A stretch of DNA of 64,000 nt from NCBI RefSeq assembly GCF_007748195.1, contig NZ_CP037920.1:6878062-6942061 (forward strand). Reading direction: 5' to 3'. Below the pieces are notes generated by a model. That model saw nothing but the letters and a program-made list of their open reading frames with translations. It was not told where the DNA came from and ran no database searches. This document shows positions 29,616-38,478 of the stretch, in pieces. The stretch comes from Gimesia aquarii (GTDB lineage Bacteria; Planctomycetota; Planctomycetia; Planctomycetales; Planctomycetaceae). The first letter of the stretch is position 1; every line of letters starts with the position of its first letter. A program made the translations under genes and the position numbers.

Positions 29616-32413
29616 ATCAACGCAGACTGTCATTCACTGTACTCAGCTCTTTAACTCTGGTGCTCTTCTTTCAGACATGCATCTGTTTTGCTACAGAGGT
29701 GCGGTTCAATGAACACATTCGCCCCATTTTGGCCGAACACTGTTTGCACTGTCATGGACCAGATGCCGGTGATCGTCAAGCTGATTTGCGACTGGATAGG
29801 GAATCAGCCGCAAAGGAGTCCGCGATCGTCCCAAAGAAACCACATGAAAGTGAACTGTTCCAGCGTATTATCTCAAAGGACCCCGACCTGCGTATGCCAC
29901 CGGTTGAGACAGGTAAATCGTTGAGTGCTACACAGATCAAACTTGTGGAACAATGGATTCAGGAAGGGGCTCCCTTCCAGGATCACTGGGCGTTTGAGCC
30001 CATTAAAAAGCCAGAACTTCCGCAAGTCGACAACACAACGATCACAGACATTGATCGTTTCATTCTGGTGCGGTTGAAAACTCAGGGACTGGAATTGTCA
30101 CCCCCCATCAACCGGCGGCAACTGATTCGCCGCGCCACGTTTGACCTCATAGGTCTTCCACCAACATGGGACGAAGTGACAGCCTTCGTGAATGACAAGT
30201 CTCCACAGGCGTTTGAAAAAGTTATCGACCGGCTGCTTAACTCTCCCCAATATGGCGAACGATGGGGTCGACACTGGCTCGACATTGCACGATATGCTGA
30301 TACATACGGCGGAAGCGCCATTGGATTTAAGAAGTTCCCCTTTTCCTATACTTATCGTGACTATGTGATTCGTGCGTTGAACGCAGACATTCCCTATAAC
30401 CGCTTTGTGACAGAGCAGCTTGCCGCTGACCAGTTAGGTCTGAAAGAAAATGATCCGGCTTTAGCAGCACTCGGGTTTCTGACAGTGGGCATGCAGTTCC
30501 GGAACCCGCATGACACAATTGATGACCAGATCGACGTTGTGACGCGTGGGCTCCTGGGGCTGACTGTTGCCTGCGCGCGATGTCATGACCACAAATACGA
30601 TTCGATTCCCACAGACGATTACTACTCACTCTATGCAACACTGGGCAGTAGCAGTTTACCGCAGAGGCAGCCGATCATTGGTCAGGCACCCGATACCAAA
30701 GCATATCGTGGTTACCAAGCTGCACTGTCTCAACGTCAAGAACAGCATGATGATATGGTTCGCGAACAAAGTGCCATTATGCGCGGCCGACTGCGAATGC
30801 AGGTCGGTCTCTATCTTCGTGAGCTCGCAAAACAAACTCCCGAGCAAGACTTATCGGCAGTTTTTCTCTCATACCGTACCGATGACCTGCGACCACTTGT
30901 GTTGAATCGCTGGCGAAACTACCTGGAAAAACTGGCCGAAAATGATCCTGTGTTTGGACCATGGCATCGGTTATCGCGTCTTGATTCAAAAAACTTCCAT
31001 GATCGATGTCTGGCATTAATTGAGTCACTTTCCAAAGAGAATGGCGATCCGGCAAAACAACCAGCCATGCAGAAACTCACTGCGAATGCCCCCCGCTGGA
31101 ATCCGCGCGTGTTAGACTCTATTACCAGACAGAAACCAGAGTCTCTGCTCGAAGTTGCCGACGTGTACGGCAAACTCTTCGCTGAGGTACATCAGCAATG
31201 GTTAAAAGTATTAACAGGAACTTCACTTGAAGCAAGCACTGGTGCTAAAGTTATTCCCGATGAAGATCCTCGTCACCTCGCTGCGAACAGTCCGGTCAAC
31301 CGACAACTAAGAAAACACTTATACGCACCAAATACCCCAACAGCAATGACAGATGAAACTGCAATGACTCTTCTCAATCGACCAATTCGAGACAACGTGA
31401 GAGGACGCAAAGGCGCCATTGATAACCTGCATCTGACATCTCCCGGTTCACCGCCGCGAGCAATGACACTCCGTGAGAAAAAACTCACTGACGAGTTTTA
31501 TGTCTTTCGCAGGGGAAATCCCATCGATCGGGGAAATCCGGTTCAGGCGCGATTCCTGAGTGCATTATCGGCACCGAATTCTAATCCATTTATCCCAGGG
31601 AAGCAGAGACTCGGACTGGCCCAATCGATAGTGGATCCGGCTAATCCATTAACGCGACGCGTAATCGTGAATTGGGTCTGGCAACATCACTTTGGCCGTG
31701 GCCTCGTACGCACACCCGATGACTTTGGCACGCGCGGCCAGCAACCCACGCACCCTCAACTACTGGATTATCTGGCGACAAAATTTCTGGAAGAGGGCTG
31801 GTCATTAAAAAAACTACATCGACAGATCATGCTGACTGCCGTATATCAACAAGCAGCCATTGAAAATAGTGAAGCGCGCATCAAAGACCCCGAAAACAAA
31901 CTACTCTGGAGAATGCCTCGACGCAGGCTTGAGATGGAAGCCATGCGGGATTCAATGTTACTGGTATCTGGTGAACTCGATACCCAAAGAGATGGCCGCC
32001 CCTTCAACCTGCTCTCCAAACCAGTGGTTCCGCGTCGCAGCGTCTACGCATTTGTAAACCGCGATATTGTATCCAGCATGGCGAGTACCTTCGACGGAGC
32101 GAATCCTAATGCGTGTACTGCCAAGCGTCCTGAAACGAACGTTCCTCAGCAAACATTGTTCGCACTGAATTCCAGTTTTATTCAAGACCGTGCTGTGGCG
32201 CTCGCCTCTCTAAAGGAAATCGTATCCGCAAAAACTGACGAGGAACGAGTACGGTTGCTCTACCAGCGCACTTACTCCCGATCCCCGGAACCACAGGAAG
32301 TAGAACTCGCACTCAACTACATTCGATCTCAAAAAGAAAAATCAAAAACCAACCCGTGGCAAAGACTGGCACATGTCTTGCTCGCTGCCAACGAATTTGT
32401 TTTCGTGGATTAA
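29609..32413 (+). CDS. DUF1549/DUF1553 secreted protein with planctomycete cytochrome c domain
   Basis: 934 residues with an N-terminal signal peptide. A heme site CLHCH is at residues 45-49 (planctomycete cytochrome C domain, about 30-110). DUF1549 follows at about 145-350 (IDRFILVRLKTQGLELSPP, WGRHWLDIARYADTYG) and DUF1553 at about 655-900 (NPLTRRVIVNWVWQHHFGRGLV, FGTRGQQPTHPQLLDYLA, TNVPQQTLFALNS). Such proteins almost always accompany a DUF1501 gene, as here 4 bases downstream. The complex is thought to act in the periplasm, but its biochemistry is not known. Confidence 0.93.
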   Translation: MLNQRRLSFTVLSSLTLVLFFQTCICFATEVRFNEHIRPILAEHCLHCHGPDAGDRQADLRLDRESAAKESAIVPKKPHESELFQRIISKDPDLRMPPVETGKSLSATQIKLVEQWIQEGAPFQDHWAFEPIKKPELPQVDNTTITDIDRFILVRLKTQGLELSPPINRRQLIRRATFDLIGLPPTWDEVTAFVNDKSPQAFEKVIDRLLNSPQYGERWGRHWLDIARYADTYGGSAIGFKKFPFSYTYRDYVIRALNADIPYNRFVTEQLAADQLGLKENDPALAALGFLTVGMQFRNPHDTIDDQIDVVTRGLLGLTVACARCHDHKYDSIPTDDYYSLYATLGSSSLPQRQPIIGQAPDTKAYRGYQAALSQRQEQHDDMVREQSAIMRGRLRMQVGLYLRELAKQTPEQDLSAVFLSYRTDDLRPLVLNRWRNYLEKLAENDPVFGPWHRLSRLDSKNFHDRCLALIESLSKENGDPAKQPAMQKLTANAPRWNPRVLDSITRQKPESLLEVADVYGKLFAEVHQQWLKVLTGTSLEASTGAKVIPDEDPRHLAANSPVNRQLRKHLYAPNTPTAMTDETAMTLLNRPIRDNVRGRKGAIDNLHLTSPGSPPRAMTLREKKLTDEFYVFRRGNPIDRGNPVQARFLSALSAPNSNPFIPGKQRLGLAQSIVDPANPLTRRVIVNWVWQHHFGRGLVRTPDDFGTRGQQPTHPQLLDYLATKFLEEGWSLKKLHRQIMLTAVYQQAAIENSEARIKDPENKLLWRMPRRRLEMEAMRDSMLLVSGELDTQRDGRPFNLLSKPVVPRRSVYAFVNRDIVSSMASTFDGANPNACTAKRPETNVPQQTLFALNSSFIQDRAVALASLKEIVSAKTDEERVRLLYQRTYSRSPEPQEVELALNYIRSQKEKSKTNPWQRLAHVLLAANEFVFVD

Positions 32414-32417
32414 TCTT

Positions 32418-33809
32418 ATGTACGATCAACAACATTTTTCCCGTCGTCAATTTTTGCAACGTAGCGGAATGGGAATCGGCTCGTTGGCACTGGCTCATCT
32501 CCTCGGTCGAGAAAGTCTTGCTACTGGTTCAGCACCGCATTTTGTCGGTAAAGCCAAACATGTAATTCATGTTTTTCTCAATGGCGGCATGTCGCAAGTT
32601 GACACACTGGACCCGAAACCGGAACTGACAAAGCGTGGCGGACAGATGCTGCCTTTTGACAATCTGCAAACCGAACGAAAAACTGGTGTTGCCCTGCCTT
32701 CCCCGTTTCAATTTAAACAGCATGGAAAAAGTGGGATTCCCATCAGCGAGATCTTCCCTCATCTATCGAAATGCGTAGATGAAATGGCCGTGATTAGATC
32801 GATGCACGTCGAACTGCCTAATCATGAGATGTCTCTCATGCTGATGAATACGGGCGACCAACGTCTGGTACGTCCGAGCTTCGGCTCGTGGCTGACCTGG
32901 GGCATGGGTTCGGAGAATCAGAATTTACCGGGATTCATCGCGCTCTGTCCCGGAGGGCTTCCCGTCGGTGGTGCCGGTAACTGGCGTTCGGCATTTCTGC
33001 CTGGCGTTTATCAAGGCACTTATGTCGATACTTCGAAAACTGATCCAAAGCAACTGATTGAATACGTGCACAACGATCGCCTTACACCACAAGAACAGAA
33101 ATCTCAATTCGACTTATTACAAAAAATGAACGATCGTCATCTCGCAAATCGTCCCAATGAAGTAGCGCTGGAAGCCCGTATTCGGTCTTTTGAACTCGCA
33201 TATCGCATGCAAATTGAAGCGACAGACGCCTTTGATGTCCAGCAGGAACCCAAACACATTCTTGAGCTCTATGGAGAGGGACCACAGAATCGCCAATTGT
33301 TAATGGCGCGACGGCTAATCGAACGTGGCGTGCGCTTCGTACAAACCTGGCACGGCAACATGCAACCGTGGGACAGTCATTCGAATATCAATGCCAGCCA
33401 TCGCAAAGTGGCCGGCGAATGCGATCAAGGTCTGGCTGCCTTAATCATCGACCTTAAACAACGAGGACTCCTCGACGAAACGCTCATTCTCTGTACGGGA
33501 GAATTTGGTCGAACCCCCTCGGTGGAAATGGGTACGAATGGTTCTGGAGCAGCACAAGGCCGCGACCATAATCACTGGGGCTTTTCTCTGTGGCTTGCCG
33601 GTGGTGGCATCAAAGGAGGTACGATCTACGGTGCCACTGATGACTTTGGATTCCGCGCTGTCGAGAACCCGGTCTCTGCACACGATCTGCACGCCACAAT
33701 GCTGCACCTGCTTGGCATCGACCATGAACGTTTGACTTATCGATTTGCGGGCCGTGACTTCCGACTGACCGACGTGCATGGTAAGGTCATTGACAAAATC
33801 ATTGCGTAA
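32418..33809 (+). CDS. DUF1501 secreted protein (Tat signal)
   Basis: 463 residues from the ATG at 32418, 4 bases after the DUF1549 stop; the longer frame from 32373 would overlap that gene. SRRQFLQRSGMGIGSLALAH is a twin-arginine signal. The core shows VIHVFLNGGMSQVDTLDPKP, the late block CTGEFGRTP, GRDHNHW (possible metal-binding His/Asp) and TMLHLLGIDHERLTYRFAGR at the end. This is the usual partner of the DUF1549/DUF1553 protein and may act with it as a secreted heme-linked complex. It shares family, but only moderate similarity, with the solitary DUF1501 gene at 12.5-13.8 kb. Confidence 0.93.
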   Translation: MYDQQHFSRRQFLQRSGMGIGSLALAHLLGRESLATGSAPHFVGKAKHVIHVFLNGGMSQVDTLDPKPELTKRGGQMLPFDNLQTERKTGVALPSPFQFKQHGKSGIPISEIFPHLSKCVDEMAVIRSMHVELPNHEMSLMLMNTGDQRLVRPSFGSWLTWGMGSENQNLPGFIALCPGGLPVGGAGNWRSAFLPGVYQGTYVDTSKTDPKQLIEYVHNDRLTPQEQKSQFDLLQKMNDRHLANRPNEVALEARIRSFELAYRMQIEATDAFDVQQEPKHILELYGEGPQNRQLLMARRLIERGVRFVQTWHGNMQPWDSHSNINASHRKVAGECDQGLAALIIDLKQRGLLDETLILCTGEFGRTPSVEMGTNGSGAAQGRDHNHWGFSLWLAGGGIKGGTIYGATDDFGFRAVENPVSAHDLHATMLHLLGIDHERLTYRFAGRDFRLTDVHGKVIDKIIA

Positions 33810-33850
33810 TTGTCTTGTTTTCTAACCAGAGCAGTATACCGATAAAACAG

Positions 33851-34345
33851 TCAGCTTTTTGACTCTGCTTTTACATAGAGTTCTTTCGGTGCGGTGGAAT
33901 AGTACTTGAACATCGCCGGGCAGATCCAGCCTTCCATGGGATCATCTTCGAACCGATAATAGTTCCCGCCGGAATCTCCACGTAACCAGACTAGTTTTTT
34001 CTGATAGCCGGGAAACGCTTTCGCGGAAAATAAAAGTCGAAAACCATCATCGGCACTAGGAATGTCTTTGACAATTACATCAATCATTTCTGGGACACCG
34101 GCTACAAACGGTTCACGCACCAAGCCAACGGAAGCGTCATCAAACACCCATGTTCCCTGATACCGATAGGGTGCAATCACCATGATTGCATTTTCCCGCG
34201 CACCAGGTTTTGATGAGGAAAATAAGTCATACTTCCATGAAATACCTAGTCCCAGTAAAACCAGGATCAGCAGAATCGGGATGAGACGCTTCCAGCGAAA
34301 GGTTGGTTGAATCGTCTTGTCTTGGGGTGACGCTTCACTTTTCAT
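33851..34345 (-). CDS. Small membrane-anchored hypothetical protein
   Basis: 164 residues from the ATG at 34345, which is preceded by GGGAGTG at a normal distance; a longer frame from 34411 is less likely. One membrane helix (LIPILLILVLLGLGI) follows a basic N-terminus, so the remaining 120 residues should be outside the cytoplasm. The sequence YRYQGTWVFDDASVGLVREP followed by GVPEMIDVIVKDIP resembles, from memory, the family catalogued as DUF6717; this is not certain. Function is unknown. It converges on the DUF1501 gene and stands divergent from the acetylesterase gene. Confidence 0.6.
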   Translation of the reverse strand: MKSEASPQDKTIQPTFRWKRLIPILLILVLLGLGISWKYDLFSSSKPGARENAIMVIAPYRYQGTWVFDDASVGLVREPFVAGVPEMIDVIVKDIPSADDGFRLLFSAKAFPGYQKKLVWLRGDSGGNYYRFEDDPMEGWICPAMFKYYSTAPKELYVKAESKS

Positions 34346-34610
34346 TATTATCACTCCCATTTGAGAAAGTAGAGCACCGTTAATATTCGAATCGAATACT
34401 GACGCTTCCATATTAATTGATTTTGTAGAACCGACAAGTTTTTTATTGGAATGCTCGTTTTATGTCACAAAAAAAATTTACGGTTACCTCTTATTTCCCT
34501 TGCGTAGTGCAATGTACTAGTGAATCATGATGATATAGGACCGTGATCATTCCTTTTTACTTGCCTTTTGTTGCCCGATCTCAAATTCCTCTAAATTAAA
34601 AGAGAACATT

Positions 34611-36791
34611 ATGAAATTGAAACGTGTCTTCCTGGTCGTTGTTGCCTGCTTGACTCTGTTCTGCATCACAACGATGAGTCAGGCGGAAGTCCGTCTGCCA
34701 CATATTTTTGGCGATCATATGGTCTTGCAGCGCGATCAACCCATTCCTGTATGGGGTTGGGCTGATCCGGGTGAAATGGTTTCAGTGGAACTGGGTGGGT
34801 CTAGCAGTTCCACAGTCGCCGATGACAAAGGGAAATGGATGGTCAAACTCCCCGCACAGAAAGTCGGTGATCCGGTCACCTTAAATGTCAAAGGAACGAA
34901 TACGATCACGCTTTCCGATGTGCTGATTGGTGAAGTGTGGCTTTGCTCGGGTCAGTCGAATATGGAATGGACGGTCTCCAGATCGAATGACTTCGAAGAA
35001 GAAAAAGCAACAGCCAAATATAGGAAAATTCGTCACATCAAAATTCCCAAACGTCCAAACGGTTTCCCTCAGGATGATGTTGAAGCCGAGTGGACCATTT
35101 GTTCGCCAGATACAGTAGGTAACTACACCGCAGTGGGCTACTTCTTCGGCCGCAAGTTACACAAAGACCTTGATGTCCCCATTGGGCTGATTAACTCTTC
35201 CTGGGGTGGGACGCGAATCGAACCCTGGACGCCCCCCTGTGGTTTTGCGGCTGTGCCCAACCTCAGCGACATCCTGAAACAGGTACAATTGACGGACCCG
35301 GCCAACGCCTCGTATCAATCAACGCTAAGTACTTATCTTCAAGGTCTCGAAAAATGGCTGGCACAAGCAAACACAGCACTCAAAGATAAGACGCCATTAA
35401 CCCCTCCTCCCAAGTATCCCACCGCCATTCAGCCACTGACCAGTCCAGGCTCCCCAACCACACTTTATAACGGCATGATTCATCCCCTGGTTCCCTTCGC
35501 AATGAGAGGGGCGATCTGGTATCAGGGGGAATCGAACCATCGCGAGGGAATGCTTTACTATGATAAAATGAAAGCATTGATCGGTGGTTGGCGCGAAGTC
35601 TGGAATCAGGGCGAATTCCCTTTCCTCTATGTTCAAATTGCACCGTTTCAATATGGAAGCGAATCGCCCAGCATCCTCCCTGTCTTCTGGGAGGCGCAAA
35701 ATAAAGCACTGGAGATTCCGAACACAGGTCAAGCGGTCATTCATGACATCGGTAACCTGCAGGATATCCATCCCAAAAATAAACAGGATGTCGGGAAACG
35801 CCTTGCGTTGATCGCACTGGCGAAGACTTACGGACGCAAAGACATCGTCCATTCCGGGCCTGTATTTAAATCGCTGAAGAAAGAGGGTGCGAAATTACGT
35901 GTAACCTTCAATCATGTGGGTAGCGGACTTGTGTCTCGCGATGATAAGCCACTCAGTTTATTCGAAATCATTGGTGAAGACACCGACTTCGTCCCGGCCA
36001 AAGCCGTCATTGATGGCGACTCAGTCGTTCTTTCCTCACCCAAAGTCAGAAAAGCAGCTGCAATGCGATTCGCCTGGCACAAACTGGCCGAACCAAACTT
36101 AGCGAACAAGGAAGGCCTGCCGGCGGTTCCATTCCGTGCAGGCAAGGTGCCGGAGCGTGATTGGTTATCTCTCAAGGTCGATGAGGCAAAGGAGTACAAA
36201 TTGCTTTACGACCTCGATTTGAAAAACCTGGGTCAGCAGATCAAGTACACTCACGATGCAAGCCAGGATTTCAAGAGTCCGTTCGACCGGATTGCCTACT
36301 TTCTGGAGCTGCAAAAAATCGGCGAGGAGACGCAGTACGTCTATGTCTCAATGGATGCCTTCACCGATGATCTTACCAAACTTGGTATCCCCACTTTCAG
36401 CAGCAAAGCAAATTTTCAAATGAAAGTGGACAACTTAAATATTATCTCCAATGTAAACGGCATTAAGACAGGCACTGGTTTGACGGGCGGCAACATTGAA
36501 TTCTGGCCTAACAACTATGGCCCCAACAATTCAATGAGCATTCCCAACGCCAGTTCCCGCCTCTGGGACTTTGGCGATGAAACTGGTCCACCCGTCAATG
36601 GTTATGGTTGCATGCAGGTCCACAATTTTGAAGCGAAGCAAACAATCTTTGCCATCAATCAGTGGAAAAGTGGTCCCAATGCAGACATCGGCATCGGTAA
36701 CAGTACCGGTAGAACGCGCGACTGGACCTTTACATCAAACGCTTCGCAGTATGACGTAAAACGACTACGCGTTTTGGTACGACTCAAATAA
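34611..36791 (+). CDS. Secreted sialate O-acetylesterase-like carbohydrate esterase
   Basis: 726 residues with a signal peptide ending near residue 25. The SGNH-type nucleophile is Ser116 in CSGQSNMEW, with the conserved IGLINSSWGGTRIEPW, GAIWYQGESN and the late DIHPKNK (catalytic Asp-x-His) segments. Residues 25-100 are the beta domain common before the esterase. Residues 530-726 form an extra domain (YKLLYDLDLKNLGQQI, then MSIPNASSRLWDFGDETGPP) of planctomycete type. The enzyme would remove acetyl groups from sugars of exported or environmental glycans. The sulfatase gene 100 bases downstream on the same strand suggests concerted debranching of acetylated, sulfated polysaccharide. Confidence 0.9.
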   Translation: MKLKRVFLVVVACLTLFCITTMSQAEVRLPHIFGDHMVLQRDQPIPVWGWADPGEMVSVELGGSSSSTVADDKGKWMVKLPAQKVGDPVTLNVKGTNTITLSDVLIGEVWLCSGQSNMEWTVSRSNDFEEEKATAKYRKIRHIKIPKRPNGFPQDDVEAEWTICSPDTVGNYTAVGYFFGRKLHKDLDVPIGLINSSWGGTRIEPWTPPCGFAAVPNLSDILKQVQLTDPANASYQSTLSTYLQGLEKWLAQANTALKDKTPLTPPPKYPTAIQPLTSPGSPTTLYNGMIHPLVPFAMRGAIWYQGESNHREGMLYYDKMKALIGGWREVWNQGEFPFLYVQIAPFQYGSESPSILPVFWEAQNKALEIPNTGQAVIHDIGNLQDIHPKNKQDVGKRLALIALAKTYGRKDIVHSGPVFKSLKKEGAKLRVTFNHVGSGLVSRDDKPLSLFEIIGEDTDFVPAKAVIDGDSVVLSSPKVRKAAAMRFAWHKLAEPNLANKEGLPAVPFRAGKVPERDWLSLKVDEAKEYKLLYDLDLKNLGQQIKYTHDASQDFKSPFDRIAYFLELQKIGEETQYVYVSMDAFTDDLTKLGIPTFSSKANFQMKVDNLNIISNVNGIKTGTGLTGGNIEFWPNNYGPNNSMSIPNASSRLWDFGDETGPPVNGYGCMQVHNFEAKQTIFAINQWKSGPNADIGIGNSTGRTRDWTFTSNASQYDVKRLRVLVRLK

Positions 36792-36890
36792 ATGGCTTCT
36801 TTAGATGGCTGAAAGTCCAAAGACTTCACAGAACCAGCACAAACAAACCACTTTCCCAGTTTTTTAACATTGTAAGAATATTTAAAACTG

Positions 36891-38408
36891 ATGACGAAGT
36901 CATTCCAAACTTATATTGTTGCCTTCCTGGTGTTTTGCTGGCAGCCAGTCGGCGCGTCGGCGGTTGATCGTCCGAATATACTGATGATCGTCGTTGATGA
37001 TCTGCGGCCGATGCTGGGTTGCTATGGCGATCCGCGTGCGCAGACTCCGAATATCGATCGGCTGGCAGCACTTGGTGTTGTTTTTGAGCGTGCCTACTGC
37101 CAGTATGCCAAATGCGGGCCTTCCCGACTTTCGATGATGACCGGACTGCGACCTGATACCATCGGCGTCTTTGATCATCGCAATGATTCGGCAACACGAT
37201 TCCGTAAACGTCGTCCTGATGTCGTTTCCATGGCGCGCTGGTTGAAGGACCACGGATATCATACTCGAGGCTTGGGTAAGATCTATCACGATGGTTGGGA
37301 TGTGGCATCGGACTGGTCGAGCCCCGCTTTTCCCGGACGTAAGAGAGAGATGTGGGAGATCTTCGATCAATCAAACCCTGCAGGACCGACGATTGTGGCC
37401 GAACGGTTTGCCTGTCCGGTGATGCAAAGCCCGGATGTTCCCGACAATCACTTCTTCGCAGGTCGTATGACGGATGAAGCGATTCGTACCCTGCACAAAC
37501 AGAAGCTGGGGAAACCACTGTTTCTCGCCGTGGGATATCGCCGTCCCCATCTCCCGTTCATTGCCCCCAAGAAATACTATGATCTCCATCAGCCCGACAA
37601 GTCGTGGCTCGCTAAGAACCAGAGGCCGCCACACAACTCTCCTGTGATGGCATGGTTTAATTCAGATGGATACGTTAAAGCGGCGCTACGTGCAAAGCTC
37701 ACGATGCCGAACCCACCCAGTCGCGAAGAGGGTCCCTTATGGAATGGTTATGAACTGCGGAGTTACCTGGGTGCCCCCAATCAGGGTCTGATCGACCTAG
37801 AAATGCAGCTTAAGCTTCTACAGGCTTATGCTGCCTGCGTGAGCTATGTTGATGCTCAGATTGGAAGACTGCTACATGAACTTGAGAAGACGGATCGTCT
37901 GTCAAATACGATCATTGTCTTATGTTCCGATCATGGCTGGCATCTCGGCGAGCAGAGTGCCTGGAGCAAAATGACCAACTTTGAAATCGCCACCCGTGTA
38001 CCATTCCTCATTGTCGCTCCTGGAATCAAACCAGGCCGCACGCGCAATCTCGCAGAATTGGTAGATCTCTACCCTACAATCTGCGAACTGACAGGACTCA
38101 AAAACCCACCACACCTCGAAGGCGAAAGTCTGGTCCCCTCATTGCGACAACCTAAGCAGAAAAGAAAGTCCGTTGCCCTCAGCCAACACACACGCTTCCG
38201 CGAGAAATACATAGGCCGCGCACTTCGCACGGACCACTACCGTTTCGTGGTCTGGTTTGAAAAGAAAAACGGCCGTATTATTGAGCGCGAACTCTACGAT
38301 CATCAAACCGACCCGCTGGAAACACAAAACATCGCCGGAAACCCAGAACAGGCTGAACGCGTGAAAACACTGGAAGCACAACTCCACCGGTCATTCAAAT
38401 TGCATTGA
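36891..38408 (+). CDS. Iduronate-2-sulfatase-like sulfatase
   Basis: 505 residues with a signal peptide. The formylglycine site is Cys75 in AKCGPSRLSMMTG (CxPSR), metal ligands are the Asp pair in VVDDLRP (residues 35-37), and the later block LCSDHGWHLGEQ contains further metal-binding residues. The spacing and the RPDT after MTG match the iduronate-2-sulfatase type (family S1). A sulfatase-modifying enzyme must convert the Cys; none is in the window. It follows the acetylesterase gene and probably acts on sulfated algal or animal polysaccharides in the periplasm or outside. Clean reading frame, full length. Confidence 0.95.
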   Translation: MTKSFQTYIVAFLVFCWQPVGASAVDRPNILMIVVDDLRPMLGCYGDPRAQTPNIDRLAALGVVFERAYCQYAKCGPSRLSMMTGLRPDTIGVFDHRNDSATRFRKRRPDVVSMARWLKDHGYHTRGLGKIYHDGWDVASDWSSPAFPGRKREMWEIFDQSNPAGPTIVAERFACPVMQSPDVPDNHFFAGRMTDEAIRTLHKQKLGKPLFLAVGYRRPHLPFIAPKKYYDLHQPDKSWLAKNQRPPHNSPVMAWFNSDGYVKAALRAKLTMPNPPSREEGPLWNGYELRSYLGAPNQGLIDLEMQLKLLQAYAACVSYVDAQIGRLLHELEKTDRLSNTIIVLCSDHGWHLGEQSAWSKMTNFEIATRVPFLIVAPGIKPGRTRNLAELVDLYPTICELTGLKNPPHLEGESLVPSLRQPKQKRKSVALSQHTRFREKYIGRALRTDHYRFVVWFEKKNGRIIERELYDHQTDPLETQNIAGNPEQAERVKTLEAQLHRSFKLH

Positions 38409-38478
38409 TGCATTTCAGTTGACTTTGTTCATCAAGTACTTCTCCAGCAATATTACTGGATGAAGCCGCGGCAGGAAG

